DNA of 64,000 nucleotides, taken from Kaistia granuli DSM 23481 (GTDB taxonomy: Bacteria; Pseudomonadota; Alphaproteobacteria; Rhizobiales; Kaistiaceae). The translations under genes and the position numbers were made by a program. This document shows positions 32,644 to 41,604 of the stretch, one piece after another. The number at the start of each line of letters is the position of its first letter. Position 1 is the stretch's first letter. The notes beneath the pieces were generated by a model. That model had not been told where the DNA came from and made no database searches. It was given only the letters and a program-made list of their open reading frames with translations. The DNA lies in NCBI RefSeq assembly GCF_000380505.1, contig NZ_AQYH01000005.1, forward strand, positions 124,001 through 188,000, in the 5' to 3' direction.

Positions 32644-34428
32644 ATGACGATCAGCATCGAGGAGCCGATTGCACCGCGCAGGCGTCCATGGCGCTTGCGC
32701 GTGCGGATGTGGCGTCGCGGCCTCGGCCGCATGCTGCGCTCGATCGGGCCGCACGCCTTTTCGAGCCTGACGCGCCGGATCATCATCCTCAATCTCGCGG
32801 CGCTTATCGTTCTCGTCTCGGGCATCCTCTACCTGAATCAGTTCCGGGCCGGGCTGATCGATGCGCGGCTGGAGAGCCTGCTGACACAGGGCGAGATCAT
32901 CGCCGGCGCCGTCGCCGCCTCGGCGACGGTCGAGACCAACAATCTGTCGATCGACCCCGACAAGCTGCTTGAACTGCAGGCCGGCGAAAGCCTGATGCCG
33001 GGCGAAAACTCGATCGAAGGCCTCGATTTCCCGATCAATCCCGAGCGCGTCGCGCCGGTGCTGCGCCGGCTGATCTCGCCGACCCGCACACGCGCCCGCA
33101 TCTATGATCGCGACGGCAGCCTGGTGCTCGATTCGCGCCATCTCTATTCGCGCGGCCAGATCCTGCGCTTCGACCTGCCGCCGGCCGACGAGGAGCCGGC
33201 GCTGCTCGATCGCATCTGGCAGTGGGTCAACGTCCATCTGCAGCGCGACGACCTGCCGATCTATCAGGAGCTCGGCGGTTCGAACGGCCGCGGCTATCCG
33301 GAAGTCGCCACCGCGCTCGACGGCGGCCCGTCCTCGATCGTCCGCATCACCGATCGCGGCGAGCTGATCGTCTCGGTGGCGGTGCCGATCCAGCGCTATC
33401 GCTCGGTGCTCGGCGTGCTGCTGCTGTCGACCCAGGGTGGCGACATCGACCAGATCGTGCATGCCGAGCGCATGGCGATCGTCCGCGTCTTCCTGGTCTC
33501 GGCCGGCGTCGTCGTGCTGCTTTCGATCCTGCTCGCCAGCACCATCGCCGTGCCGCTGCGCCGGCTCGCCGACGCCGCCGACCGCGTGCGCCGGGGCGTC
33601 ACGGCGCGGCCGCAGATCCCGGACTTCTCCAACCGTCGCGACGAGATCGGCCACCTGTCGCAGGCGCTGCGCGACATGACCGGCGCGCTGTTCAACCGGA
33701 TCGAGGCGATCGAGAGCTTCGCGGCCGATGTCAGCCATGAGCTGAAGAACCCGCTGACCTCGCTCCGCAGCGCCGTCGAGACGCTGCCGCTCGCCAAGAC
33801 GGCGGCCTCGAAGAAGCGACTGAACGACATCATCCAGCACGATGTGCGCCGACTCGACCGCCTGATCAGTGATATCTCCGACGCGTCGCGCCTCGATGCC
33901 GAGCTCGCTCGCCAGGACGCGGCGCCGGTCGATGTCGCCGCCGTCGTCGAGGCGGTCGTCTCGATGGCACGCGACACCTCGCAGCCGGACGGACCGAGCA
34001 TCACGCTCGAAGTGGCGGAAGCGGAAGAGCCGGATGCCTTCGTCGTTCTTGGTCATGATAGCCGGCTGGCGCAGGTCTTCACCAATCTGATCGACAATGC
34101 CCGTTCCTTCTGTCGCCCGGACGGCAGCGTGCGGGTGATGGTCCGGCGCAGCGGCGCCTCGGTCGACGTCGTCGTCGACGACGACGGGCCGGGCATCCGC
34201 GCCGAGCAGGTCGAGCGCATTTTCGAGCGCTTCTATACCGACCGGCCCGAGCAGGAGGCGTTCGGGCAGAATTCCGGCCTCGGCCTGTCGATCTCGAAGC
34301 AGATCGTCGAGGCGCATCGCGGCCGGATCTGGGCGGAGAACCGCTCCAAGGGCAAGGCGACCAAGGCCGACCGCGCCGAGATCGTCGGCGCGCGCTTCAC
34401 GGTCCGGCTGCCCTCGGCGTCGTCATGA
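32644..34428 (+). CDS. chvG: sensor histidine kinase ChvG
   Basis: Inner-membrane kinase of 594 aa. Order: cytoplasmic Arg-rich N-terminus; membrane helix about 42-62 (RRIIILNLAALIVLVSGILY); a periplasmic sensor domain bound by ExoR in rhizobia; a second helix about 278-300; HAMP; HisKA with phosphoacceptor His365 in DVSHELKNPLTSL; and an ATPase domain with NLIDNARSF and DDDGPGI. It overlaps hprK by four bases, physically linking envelope sensing to the PTS. Confidence 0.95.
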   Translation: MTISIEEPIAPRRRPWRLRVRMWRRGLGRMLRSIGPHAFSSLTRRIIILNLAALIVLVSGILYLNQFRAGLIDARLESLLTQGEIIAGAVAASATVETNNLSIDPDKLLELQAGESLMPGENSIEGLDFPINPERVAPVLRRLISPTRTRARIYDRDGSLVLDSRHLYSRGQILRFDLPPADEEPALLDRIWQWVNVHLQRDDLPIYQELGGSNGRGYPEVATALDGGPSSIVRITDRGELIVSVAVPIQRYRSVLGVLLLSTQGGDIDQIVHAERMAIVRVFLVSAGVVVLLSILLASTIAVPLRRLADAADRVRRGVTARPQIPDFSNRRDEIGHLSQALRDMTGALFNRIEAIESFAADVSHELKNPLTSLRSAVETLPLAKTAASKKRLNDIIQHDVRRLDRLISDISDASRLDAELARQDAAPVDVAAVVEAVVSMARDTSQPDGPSITLEVAEAEEPDAFVVLGHDSRLAQVFTNLIDNARSFCRPDGSVRVMVRRSGASVDVVVDDDGPGIRAEQVERIFERFYTDRPEQEAFGQNSGLGLSISKQIVEAHRGRIWAENRSKGKATKADRAEIVGARFTVRLPSASS

Positions 34429-34892
34429 CAGCGGCGGACGGCGACGTGATGGCGCCGGCCACGATCCATGCCGGGGCGGTGTGGGTCGACGGCGCCGGTG
34501 TGCTGGTGCGCGGGCCCTCCGGCTGCGGAAAATCCTCGCTTCTCCTGGCGCTGATCCTGGCCGACCGGCAGGCGAACCGGCTGATCGCCGACGATCGCGT
34601 CCATGTCGCGGCCGAGGCGGGCCGGCTGCGGGCACGGGCGCCGGAGCGGCTGGCGGGCCTGCTGGAGATCCGCGGCCAGGGAATTGTTGCAGTGCCGCAT
34701 TTTGACGCGGCGGTGATCGACTTGGTCGTCGACCTCGAGCCGATGGAGCGCTGCCCGCGCCTGCCGGAGCCGGCCGACATGCGCGCGGAAATCGCGGGAA
34801 TCACGCTGCGTCGCCTGGCCCTTCCGGTCGGCCAGAGCGACGGCTGGATTCGGGTGCGGGCGGCATTGGCGTTCCGCGCCGCGATTGTTTAG
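34425..34892 (+). CDS. hprK: HPr kinase/phosphorylase (short proteobacterial type)
   Basis: 155-aa HprK lacking the N-terminal domain of the Gram-positive enzyme, as in other Alphaproteobacteria. Walker A is GPSGCGKS (residues 30-37), followed by LIADDRVHV, which supplies the catalytic aspartate region, and LLEIRGQGIV, the C-terminal signature. It would phosphorylate Ser55 of the HPr encoded two genes downstream. The start overlaps the chvG stop (ATGA). Confidence 0.92.
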   Translation: MTAADGDVMAPATIHAGAVWVDGAGVLVRGPSGCGKSSLLLALILADRQANRLIADDRVHVAAEAGRLRARAPERLAGLLEIRGQGIVAVPHFDAAVIDLVVDLEPMERCPRLPEPADMRAEIAGITLRRLALPVGQSDGWIRVRAALAFRAAIV

Positions 34893-35065
34893 TATTGTTC
34901 GGGTTTTGAGGAATGTGCCCGCTTTTTTCTTGCGTTGCGGCAAGGTTCGGTCAAGATGCGGCGCCGTTCCGCCCCGTTCGGGCCGGCCGCTGGGCACCAG
35001 TGGTTCCGATGTGATTCATGGCTCCGGTTCGGGGCTGAACTGAGAAAAGCAGGTAATCGAAGGGC

Positions 35066-35467
35066 ATGATCGGCGTCGTCCTTGTTACCCACGGCCAGCT
35101 CGCTACCGAGTTCCGGGCGGCCCTGGAGCACGTGGTTGGTCGCCAGACGCAGTTCGAGACCATCGCCATTGGTCCCGAGGACGACATGGAGCGTCGGCGT
35201 CAGGACATTCTCGAGGCCGTGCTCGGCGTCGATGACGGCAGCGGGGTGATCCTGCTGACGGACATGTTCGGTGGCACACCGTCCAATCTTGCCATCTCGG
35301 TGATGGAGGCCGGGCGCATCGAGGTGATCGCCGGCGTCAACCTGCCGATGCTGATCAAGCTCGCCAGTGTGCGTGTCGACAAGTCGCTCGCCGATGCCAT
35401 TACCGGCGCGCAGGAAGCGGGCCGAAAATACATCAACGTCGCCAGCCAGGTCCTGGCGGGGCACTGA
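35066..35467 (+). CDS. PTS EIIA component, mannose family
   Basis: 133-aa EIIA-Man domain; the phosphoryl-accepting histidine is His9 in GVVLVTHGQLA, and LLTDMFGGTPSNLA is the conserved core. No EIIB/EIIC transporter genes adjoin, so it belongs to the regulatory, transport-independent rhizobial PTS, receiving phosphate from HPr. HPr follows after 10 bp. The 173-bp gap before it has no clear promoter. Confidence 0.92.
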   Translation: MIGVVLVTHGQLATEFRAALEHVVGRQTQFETIAIGPEDDMERRRQDILEAVLGVDDGSGVILLTDMFGGTPSNLAISVMEAGRIEVIAGVNLPMLIKLASVRVDKSLADAITGAQEAGRKYINVASQVLAGH

Positions 35468-35477
35468 AGCGCAGAGC

Positions 35478-35774
35478 ATGTCCGAAACCGAAGCCGACGC
35501 CCCCGGATTGTTCCGCGATCTGCCGATCGTCAACCGCAAGGGACTGCACGCGCGCGCCTCGGCCAAGTTCGTCCAGTGCGCCGATGTCTTCGACGCCGAG
35601 ATCTCCGTCTCCAAGGACCAGAACACGGTCGGCGGCACCTCGATCATGGGCCTCATGATGCTCGCGGCCGGCATCGGCTCCTCGATCCGCGTCTCCGCCG
35701 AAGGGCCGGACGCCGAGGCGGCGCTGGCCGCCATCGCCGAGCTGGTGGCGAACCGCTTCGGCGAAGAGGAATAG
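35478..35774 (+). CDS. phosphocarrier protein HPr
   Basis: 98-aa HPr. ATG 35478 is selected because the family fold begins shortly after it (FRDLPIVNRKGLHARASAKF). It has both regulatory residues: His24 (phosphorylated by EI, in GLHARA) and Ser55 (in TSIMGLMML, the HprK target), which fits the hprK gene two positions upstream. EI (ptsP) is not in the window. Confidence 0.92.
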   Translation: MSETEADAPGLFRDLPIVNRKGLHARASAKFVQCADVFDAEISVSKDQNTVGGTSIMGLMMLAAGIGSSIRVSAEGPDAEAALAAIAELVANRFGEEE

Positions 35775-35794
35775 CCACCGCTCCCGGCTGCCAC

Positions 35795-35810
35795 ATAAAG
35801 ACATCTTTAT
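35795..35810. promoter_or_regulatory. SahR-like operator upstream of ahcY
   Basis: ATAAAGA-CA-TCTTTAT is a perfect 7-2-7 inverted repeat, 23 bp upstream of the predicted -10 and just upstream of the -35. It resembles the ArsR-family SahR motif described for methionine-cycle genes in Proteobacteria, where ahcY is a core target. The match to the motif is from memory and should be scored. No sahR gene is in the window. Confidence 0.5.
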
Positions 35811-35817
35811 ATCCTGA

Positions 35818-35846
35818 TTGCTGCCAGGCGTAGTCTCCGCTATAAG
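35818..35846 (+). promoter_or_regulatory. candidate promoter of ahcY
   Basis: TTGCTG (35818-35823), a 17-nt spacer and TATAAG (35841-35846) predict a start near 35853 and a short leader holding GGAG before the ATG. The palindrome at 35795-35810 directly abuts the -35, consistent with control by a bound regulator. Confidence 0.5.
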
Positions 35847-35878
35847 CGCGACATATCCAACGCACGGAGATCAGCAAG

Positions 35879-37282
35879 ATGGCTGCCGCCAACGATTACG
35901 CGATCAAGGACATCGGCCTCGCCGATTGGGGCCGCAAGGAACTCTCGATCGCCGAGACCGAGATGCCCGGCCTGATGAGCGTGCGCGCCGAATTCGGCCC
36001 GTCGCAGCCGCTGAAGGGCGCGCGCATCGCCGGCTCCCTGCACATGACGATCCAGACCGGCGTGCTGATCGAGACGCTGAAGGCGCTCGGCGCCGACGTC
36101 CGCTGGGCGTCCTGCAACATCTATTCGACCCAGGATCACGCCGCCGCGGCGATCGCCCAGTCCGGCGTCCCGGTCTTCGCCATCAAGGGCGAGAGTCTCG
36201 AGGACTACTGGGAATACACGCACCGCATCTTCGAATGGCATGACGGCGGCGTTCCCAACATGATCCTGGACGATGGCGGCGACGCCACCGTGCTGGTCCA
36301 TCTCGGCCTGCGCGCCGAGGGCGGCGACACCGCCTTCCTCGACAAGCCCGAGAACGAGGAAGAGGAAGTCCTCTTCGCCGCGATCAAGAAGCGCCTGGCT
36401 TCGAAGCCCGGCTGGTACGGCGAGATCGCCCGCTCGATCAAGGGCGTCACCGAAGAGACGACCACCGGCGTGCATCGTCTCTACGAGATGCAGAAGAAGG
36501 GCACGCTGCTCTTCCCGGCGATCAACGTCAACGACTCGGTCACCAAGTCGAAGTTCGACAATCTCTATGGCTGCCGCGAGTCGCTCGTCGACGGCATCCG
36601 CCGCGGCACCGACGTCATGATGTCGGGCAAGGTCGCGATGGTCGCCGGCTTCGGCGACGTCGGCAAGGGTTCGGCTGCCTCGCTGCGCCAGGCCGGCTGC
36701 CGCGTGCTCGTCTCCGAAGTCGATCCGATCTGCGCCCTGCAGGCGGCGATGGAAGGCTATGAGGTCACGACAATGGAGGACGCCGCGCCGCGCGCCGATA
36801 TCTTCGTCACCGCGACGGGCAATGTCGACGTCATCACGATCGACCATATGCGCGCCATGAAGGACCGGGCGATCGTCTGCAACATCGGCCATTTCGACAG
36901 CGAGATTCAGATCTCGGCGCTGCGCAATCTGAAGTGGAACAACGTCAAGCCGCAGGTCGACGAAGTTGAATTCGCCGGCGGCAAGCGGATCATCCTTCTG
37001 TCGGAAGGCCGCCTGGTCAATCTCGGCAACGCCACCGGCCATCCGAGCTTCGTGATGTCGGCGTCCTTCACCAACCAGACGCTGGCCCAGATCGAGCTCT
37101 GGACCAAGCCTGGCCAGTACGAGAAGAAGGTCTACACGCTGCCGAAGCACCTCGACGAGAAGGTCGCGGCGCTGCACCTCGCCAAGATCGGCGTCAAGCT
37201 GACCAAGCTCAGCGAGAAGCAGTCGGCCTATATCGGCGTCGCCGAGACCGGTCCGTTCAAGCCGGATCACTATCGTTACTGA
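35879..37282 (+). CDS. ahcY: adenosylhomocysteinase (SAH hydrolase)
   Basis: NAD-dependent hydrolysis of S-adenosylhomocysteine to adenosine and homocysteine, recycling the product of SAM-dependent methylation (metK is at 16124). The 467-aa protein shows [20 protein letters not shown], the NAD loop [19 protein letters not shown] (about residues 256-274) and the C-terminal KPDHYRY end used in cofactor binding. The insert length is typical for proteobacterial enzymes. A strong terminator follows. Confidence 0.98.
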   Translation: MAAANDYAIKDIGLADWGRKELSIAETEMPGLMSVRAEFGPSQPLKGARIAGSLHMTIQTGVLIETLKALGADVRWASCNIYSTQDHAAAAIAQSGVPVFAIKGESLEDYWEYTHRIFEWHDGGVPNMILDDGGDATVLVHLGLRAEGGDTAFLDKPENEEEEVLFAAIKKRLASKPGWYGEIARSIKGVTEETTTGVHRLYEMQKKGTLLFPAINVNDSVTKSKFDNLYGCRESLVDGIRRGTDVMMSGKVAMVAGFGDVGKGSAASLRQAGCRVLVSEVDPICALQAAMEGYEVTTMEDAAPRADIFVTATGNVDVITIDHMRAMKDRAIVCNIGHFDSEIQISALRNLKWNNVKPQVDEVEFAGGKRIILLSEGRLVNLGNATGHPSFVMSASFTNQTLAQIELWTKPGQYEKKVYTLPKHLDEKVAALHLAKIGVKLTKLSEKQSAYIGVAETGPFKPDHYRY

Positions 37283-37412
37283 CCGATAAATTCGGGTCTG
37301 ACGATCGGCCGCAGCCGGTCGCTACCTGTCGTGGTTCGGTAGGGCTTCAGACGCAATATTTTGACGTCTCGCCGGATTAACTGGCGGTTAACCACGATGA
37401 TCTGACACTCCC

Positions 37413-37443
37413 AGGCCATGCGGGCATCCCGCATGGCCTTTTT
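37413..37443 (+). terminator. Rho-independent terminator after ahcY
   Basis: AGGCCATGCGGG-cat-CCCGCATGGCCT is a perfect 12-bp stem followed by TTTT (37440-37443). It separates ahcY from the divL operon. The 294-bp ahcY-divL gap otherwise holds only a weak candidate promoter: TTCACA at 37459, 18-nt spacer, TACATT at 37483. Confidence 0.85.
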
Positions 37444-37576
37444 CTCGGCGTCATCGGCTTCACACTCGATTCCCCGACCCGCTACATTGGGGATGATTCG
37501 CGTGAGTGGCCGTAGTTTGTCGTCGGCGCCGAAACGGGTCGATTTCATTACTCTGACGGCGGAAGGACCTGCCCGC

Positions 37577-40087
37577 ATGCTTTGGCATCGCAGGAATTTG
37601 GATGGGATTCGCGGCGCTCGCCGCTGGAGTTCCGCCGTTCCGACGTTGCGCCGGACCATGCTCGCCGCCACCGCTTTGACCACCACGGTGCTGGCCGTCT
37701 CGTCGACGGGCGCCGAGGCCGCCAGCGGACCGATCGACGCCGGCAGGACCGCGTTGGTGAGCGCGCTTCTGGGTGTTGTTGCCTTCGCCGTGCTCGGCGT
37801 CGCGGTGTTGCAGCGGGCCCGCGCACGGGCCGAGAACGAGAATGCCGTCCTCCGCCACCAGCTGGCCGATTCCAAGGCCAAGGCCGATCGCGCCGAGGCG
37901 CTGGTCGACGCCGATGACCAGCGCATGGTCGCCTGGGGCGCACCGGGCGAGCTGCCGCTGGTGATGGGGCGGCTGCCGCGCTCCTGCGCGGCACCCGAAG
38001 AGCGCGCCGCTTTCCTGGCTTTCGGCACCTGGCTGGTGCCGGCCGCCGCCAGCCGGCTCGACGCGGCGCTCGAAAGCCTGCGCCAGCGCGGCGAGACCTT
38101 CACCATTTCGCTGGAGACCGTGAACGGCAGCCATGTTGAGGCGGTCGGCCGCACGGCCGGCGGTCGCGCCGTGGCCCGGTTCCGCGACCTTTCCGGCGAC
38201 AGGCTGGCCCTGGCGGAGCTGGAAACGCTGCATCAGCGCGTCAGCGAGGATGTCGAGGCGATGCGCGTGCTGCTGCAGGCGGCGCCGATGCCGGCCTGGA
38301 TCCGCGGTCCCGACGGCACGCTGCGCTGGATCAACAACGCCTTCGCCCGCGCCGTCGAAGCCCGCGACCCGCAGGACGCGGCGGCGCGCCATCTCGAGCT
38401 GCTGGATACGGCCGGCCGCGAGGCGATCCGCCTCGGCCATGCCGAGAAGCCCGTCTTCGAGCAGCGGCTGCCGGCGATCGTCGCCGGCGCGCGCCGGATC
38501 TTCGATGTCATCGACGTCGTGTCGGAAACCGGCAGCGCCGGCATCGCAACCGATGCGACCGAGCTGGAAACCGTCCAGAGCCAGATGAAGCGCCTGGTCG
38601 AGTTCCATGCCCGCACCCTCGACCAGCTGGCGACGGCCGTCGCGGTGTTTGGCTCGGATCGGCGCCTGCGCTCCTACAACGCCGCCTTCCGCTCGCTTTT
38701 CAGCCTCGATGCCAGCTTCCTCGACGGCCAGCCGGACGAAAGCGCGGTGCTCGAGCGCATGCGTGCCAACCGCCGCCTGCCGGAACAGGCCGATTTCAAG
38801 AGCTGGCGCAACGACCTTCTGGTCGCCTACCAGTCGCTCGACGCGCGCGAGCACTGGTGGCATCTGCCCGATGGCCAGACGCTGCGCGTGCTCGCCAATC
38901 CGCATCCGCAGGGCGGCATCACCTGGATCTACGAGAACGTCACCGAGCAGCTGGAGCTGGAGAGCCGCTACAACGCGCTGTCGCGCGTCCAGGGCGAGAC
39001 GCTCGACCATCTGGCCGAAGGCGTCGCGGTGTTCGGCTCCGACGGCCGGCTGCGGCTGGACAATCCGTCCTTCGCGCGGATCTGGCATCTCGACCAGAAG
39101 TTCCTGTCGACCCATCCCCATATCGGCGAGATCGAGCGCGCCTGCCGGCGCCTGCATGACGCGCCGGAGGAATGGGCCCGCTTCACCGCCCGCGTCGCCG
39201 GCATGGACGAGAGCCGGGCGCCGAGCCACGGCCGGATGGAGCGCTCGGACGGCCGTGTCGTCGACTATGCGACGGTGCCGCTGCCGGGCGGCCAGACCAT
39301 GGTCACCTTCATCGACGTCAGCGACACAGTGCAGGTCGAACGCGCCCTGACCGATCGCAACGAAGCGCTGGAGGCCGCCGACGGCCTGAAGAACGCCTTC
39401 ATCCAGCACGTGTCCTACGAGCTGCGTTCGCCGCTCACCAACATCATCGGCTTCACCCAGCTCCTCTCCGATGTCTCGATCGGGCCGCTGACCGAGAAGC
39501 AGCAGGAATATACCGGCTACATCCTCTCCTCGAGCGGATCGCTGCTGGCGATCGTCAACGACATCCTGGATCTTGCCACGGTCGACGCCGGCATCATCGC
39601 GCTCGATCTCGGTGAAGTGGATGTCGAGCGCACGATCGCCGCGGCGATCGAGGGCGTCCGCGACCGGCTGCAGGAAGCGCAGATCGTGCTGGAAACCCGC
39701 ATTCCGGATGGAATCGGCAGTTTCGTCGCCGACGAGAAGCGGGTCCGGCAGATCCTCTACAACCTGCTTTCGAACGCCGTCGGCTTCTCGACCCATGGCG
39801 GTTCGATCGTGCTGACGGCGCGTCGTGCCGCCGACGCGGTCGAGTTCTCCGTCGAGGATCACGGCCCCGGCATCCCGCCGGAATTCCTGGCCTCCGTCTT
39901 CGACCGCTTCGAGAGCCGCGCCGCCGGCTCCGCGCGCGGCGGAGCCGGCCTCGGCCTTGCCATCGTCAAGAGCTTCGTCGAGCTGCATGGCGGCACCGTC
40001 GGCATCCGCTCCGAGGAAGGGCGCGGCACGGCCGTCAGCGTGCGGCTGCCGATCCGCCCGACCGAGCTGGCCGTAGCCGCCGAATGA
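37577..40087 (+). CDS. divL: DivL-like cell-cycle histidine-kinase homologue with Tyr in the H-box
   Basis: 836-aa protein; ATG 37577 is preceded by GGAAGGA at good spacing, whereas an earlier in-frame start would lie inside or next to the ahcY terminator. It has an N-terminal membrane segment (about residues 55-75), several PAS-type domains (about 200-590), a HisKA-like domain and an ATPase domain (NLLSNAVGFS, VEDHGPGIPPEF). The H-box reads HVSYELRSPL: the phosphoacceptor histidine is Tyr614 (codon TAC at 39416). This is the hallmark of DivL, which allosterically controls CckA and thus CtrA in Caulobacter and rhizobia. It overlaps the next gene by ATGA. Confidence 0.88.
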   Translation: MLWHRRNLDGIRGARRWSSAVPTLRRTMLAATALTTTVLAVSSTGAEAASGPIDAGRTALVSALLGVVAFAVLGVAVLQRARARAENENAVLRHQLADSKAKADRAEALVDADDQRMVAWGAPGELPLVMGRLPRSCAAPEERAAFLAFGTWLVPAAASRLDAALESLRQRGETFTISLETVNGSHVEAVGRTAGGRAVARFRDLSGDRLALAELETLHQRVSEDVEAMRVLLQAAPMPAWIRGPDGTLRWINNAFARAVEARDPQDAAARHLELLDTAGREAIRLGHAEKPVFEQRLPAIVAGARRIFDVIDVVSETGSAGIATDATELETVQSQMKRLVEFHARTLDQLATAVAVFGSDRRLRSYNAAFRSLFSLDASFLDGQPDESAVLERMRANRRLPEQADFKSWRNDLLVAYQSLDAREHWWHLPDGQTLRVLANPHPQGGITWIYENVTEQLELESRYNALSRVQGETLDHLAEGVAVFGSDGRLRLDNPSFARIWHLDQKFLSTHPHIGEIERACRRLHDAPEEWARFTARVAGMDESRAPSHGRMERSDGRVVDYATVPLPGGQTMVTFIDVSDTVQVERALTDRNEALEAADGLKNAFIQHVSYELRSPLTNIIGFTQLLSDVSIGPLTEKQQEYTGYILSSSGSLLAIVNDILDLATVDAGIIALDLGEVDVERTIAAAIEGVRDRLQEAQIVLETRIPDGIGSFVADEKRVRQILYNLLSNAVGFSTHGGSIVLTARRAADAVEFSVEDHGPGIPPEFLASVFDRFESRAAGSARGGAGLGLAIVKSFVELHGGTVGIRSEEGRGTAVSVRLPIRPTELAVAAE

Positions 40088-41586
40088 ACACCCCCGATCC
40101 GATCCGGGTCGATCTGCCCGACGAGGCGGCGACCATCCGCTTGGCCGAGGACATCGCCGCCAAGCTCGCCATCGGCGACGTCATCGCGCTGCGCGGCGAT
40201 CTCGGCGCCGGCAAGACCAGTTTCGCGCGGGCGCTGATCCGCGCCGTTGCGGCCGATGCCGGCTATGAGGTGCCGAGCCCGACCTTCACCATCGTCCAGA
40301 CCTACGAAACCCGGCTGCCGATCGCGCATTTCGATCTCTATCGCCTCGGCTCGGCCGACGAACTGGACGAGATCGGTTTCGACGAGGCGGTGAGCGAAGG
40401 CGTGGTGCTGGTCGAGTGGCCCGAGCGCGCCGGCGACCGCCTGCCTGCGGGGCACCTGGAAATCGCCCTCGACATGGCTGGTTCCGGGCGGCTGGCGACG
40501 CTGACCGGCGGCGGCGACTGGCCGCAGCGGATTGGGCGCACCCTGGCCGTCCGGCAGTTCCTCGATCTTGCCGGCATGACGCAGGCCGTGCGGCGCCACC
40601 TGCAGGGTGACGCCTCGACGCGTGCCTATGAGCGGGTCGAAACGCCGGATGGCCGGCGCGCCGTGCTGATGGATGCGCCGGAGCGTCCGTCCGGCCCGGC
40701 GGTGCGCGACGGCCGTACCTATGACGATCTAGCCCACCGTGCCACCAGCGTCCGCCCCTTCGTCGCGATGAGCGACGGCCTGCGCGCGGCGGGCTTTTCG
40801 GCGCCGGAGATTCTGGCCGCCGACATGCCTGCCGGCCTGCTGCTGGTGGAGGACCTCGGCGATGAGGGCGTGCTCGCCGACGGCGCGCCGGATCCGGCCC
40901 GCTATGGCGTCGCCGTCGATGTCCTGGCCGCCCTGCATGCGGCGGCGCGCCCGGTCGATCTGCCGCTGCCGGATGGCGGCGTTCATCATATTCCGCCCTT
41001 CGATTGGGACGCGCTGTCGATCGAGGTCGACCTGCTGCCGCGCTGGTATGCGCGCTGGCAGCTTGGCGCTCCGCTCGCGCCCGAGGCCGAAGCGGCCTTC
41101 GCTGGCGTCTGGCGGGATCTCTATGAGACGCTCGACGGCGCCGAGAAGAGCTGGCTGCTGCGCGATTTCCACTCCCCGAACCTGCTCTGGCTGCCCGAGC
41201 GCGAGGGGCTCAAGCGGATCGGTATTCTCGATCATCAGGATGCGATGATCGGCGCCAGCGCCTATGACGTCGCCTCGCTGCTGCAGGACGTCCGCATCTC
41301 GGTCGATCCGGCGCTGGAAGCGCTACTGGCCGATCGCTATGTCGCGGCGAGGCAGGCGCAGGGGCCGTTCGACGAGGCGGCGTTCCGGACCGCCTATGCC
41401 ATCTCCGGCGCCCAGCGCGCTACCAAGGTGCTGGGCGGTTTTGTCCGATTGGCGGAGGCTGCCGGCAAGCCCCAATATCTCCGTCACATTCCCCGTGTAA
41501 GGGGCTATCTCGCGCGGTCGATGCGCCATCCGGTTCTTTCCGGTCTGGCGCTCTGGTATGAACAATACCTGCCACTCGACGATTGA
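40084..41586 (+). CDS. fusion of TsaE (t6A ATPase) with AmgK-like sugar kinase
   Basis: 500-aa two-domain protein. Residues 1-150 are TsaE, the ATPase of tRNA t6A synthesis: Walker A GDLGAGKTS (38-46), then VPSPTFTIVQTYE and FDLYRL. Residues about 155-500 are an aminoglycoside-phosphotransferase fold with catalytic LLRDFHSPNLLW (Asp361, Asn366) and metal site ILDHQDAMIGASAYDVASLLQD, the pattern of AmgK, the anomeric N-acetylmuramate/N-acetylglucosamine kinase of peptidoglycan recycling. The next gene encodes the matching MurU-type uridylyltransferase, strongly supporting AmgK activity. Such fusions are common in this order. Confidence 0.88.
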   Translation: MNTPDPIRVDLPDEAATIRLAEDIAAKLAIGDVIALRGDLGAGKTSFARALIRAVAADAGYEVPSPTFTIVQTYETRLPIAHFDLYRLGSADELDEIGFDEAVSEGVVLVEWPERAGDRLPAGHLEIALDMAGSGRLATLTGGGDWPQRIGRTLAVRQFLDLAGMTQAVRRHLQGDASTRAYERVETPDGRRAVLMDAPERPSGPAVRDGRTYDDLAHRATSVRPFVAMSDGLRAAGFSAPEILAADMPAGLLLVEDLGDEGVLADGAPDPARYGVAVDVLAALHAAARPVDLPLPDGGVHHIPPFDWDALSIEVDLLPRWYARWQLGAPLAPEAEAAFAGVWRDLYETLDGAEKSWLLRDFHSPNLLWLPEREGLKRIGILDHQDAMIGASAYDVASLLQDVRISVDPALEALLADRYVAARQAQGPFDEAAFRTAYAISGAQRATKVLGGFVRLAEAAGKPQYLRHIPRVRGYLARSMRHPVLSGLALWYEQYLPLDD

Positions 41587-41604
41587 CGGCCCCGGTCGGG
41601 GCCG

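Noticed and set aside
35775-35878. SAH riboswitch upstream of ahcY
   Set aside because: The short leader predicted from the promoter (about 25 nt) is too small for an SAH aptamer, and the conserved dyad is at DNA level just upstream of the -35, which fits a repressor better.
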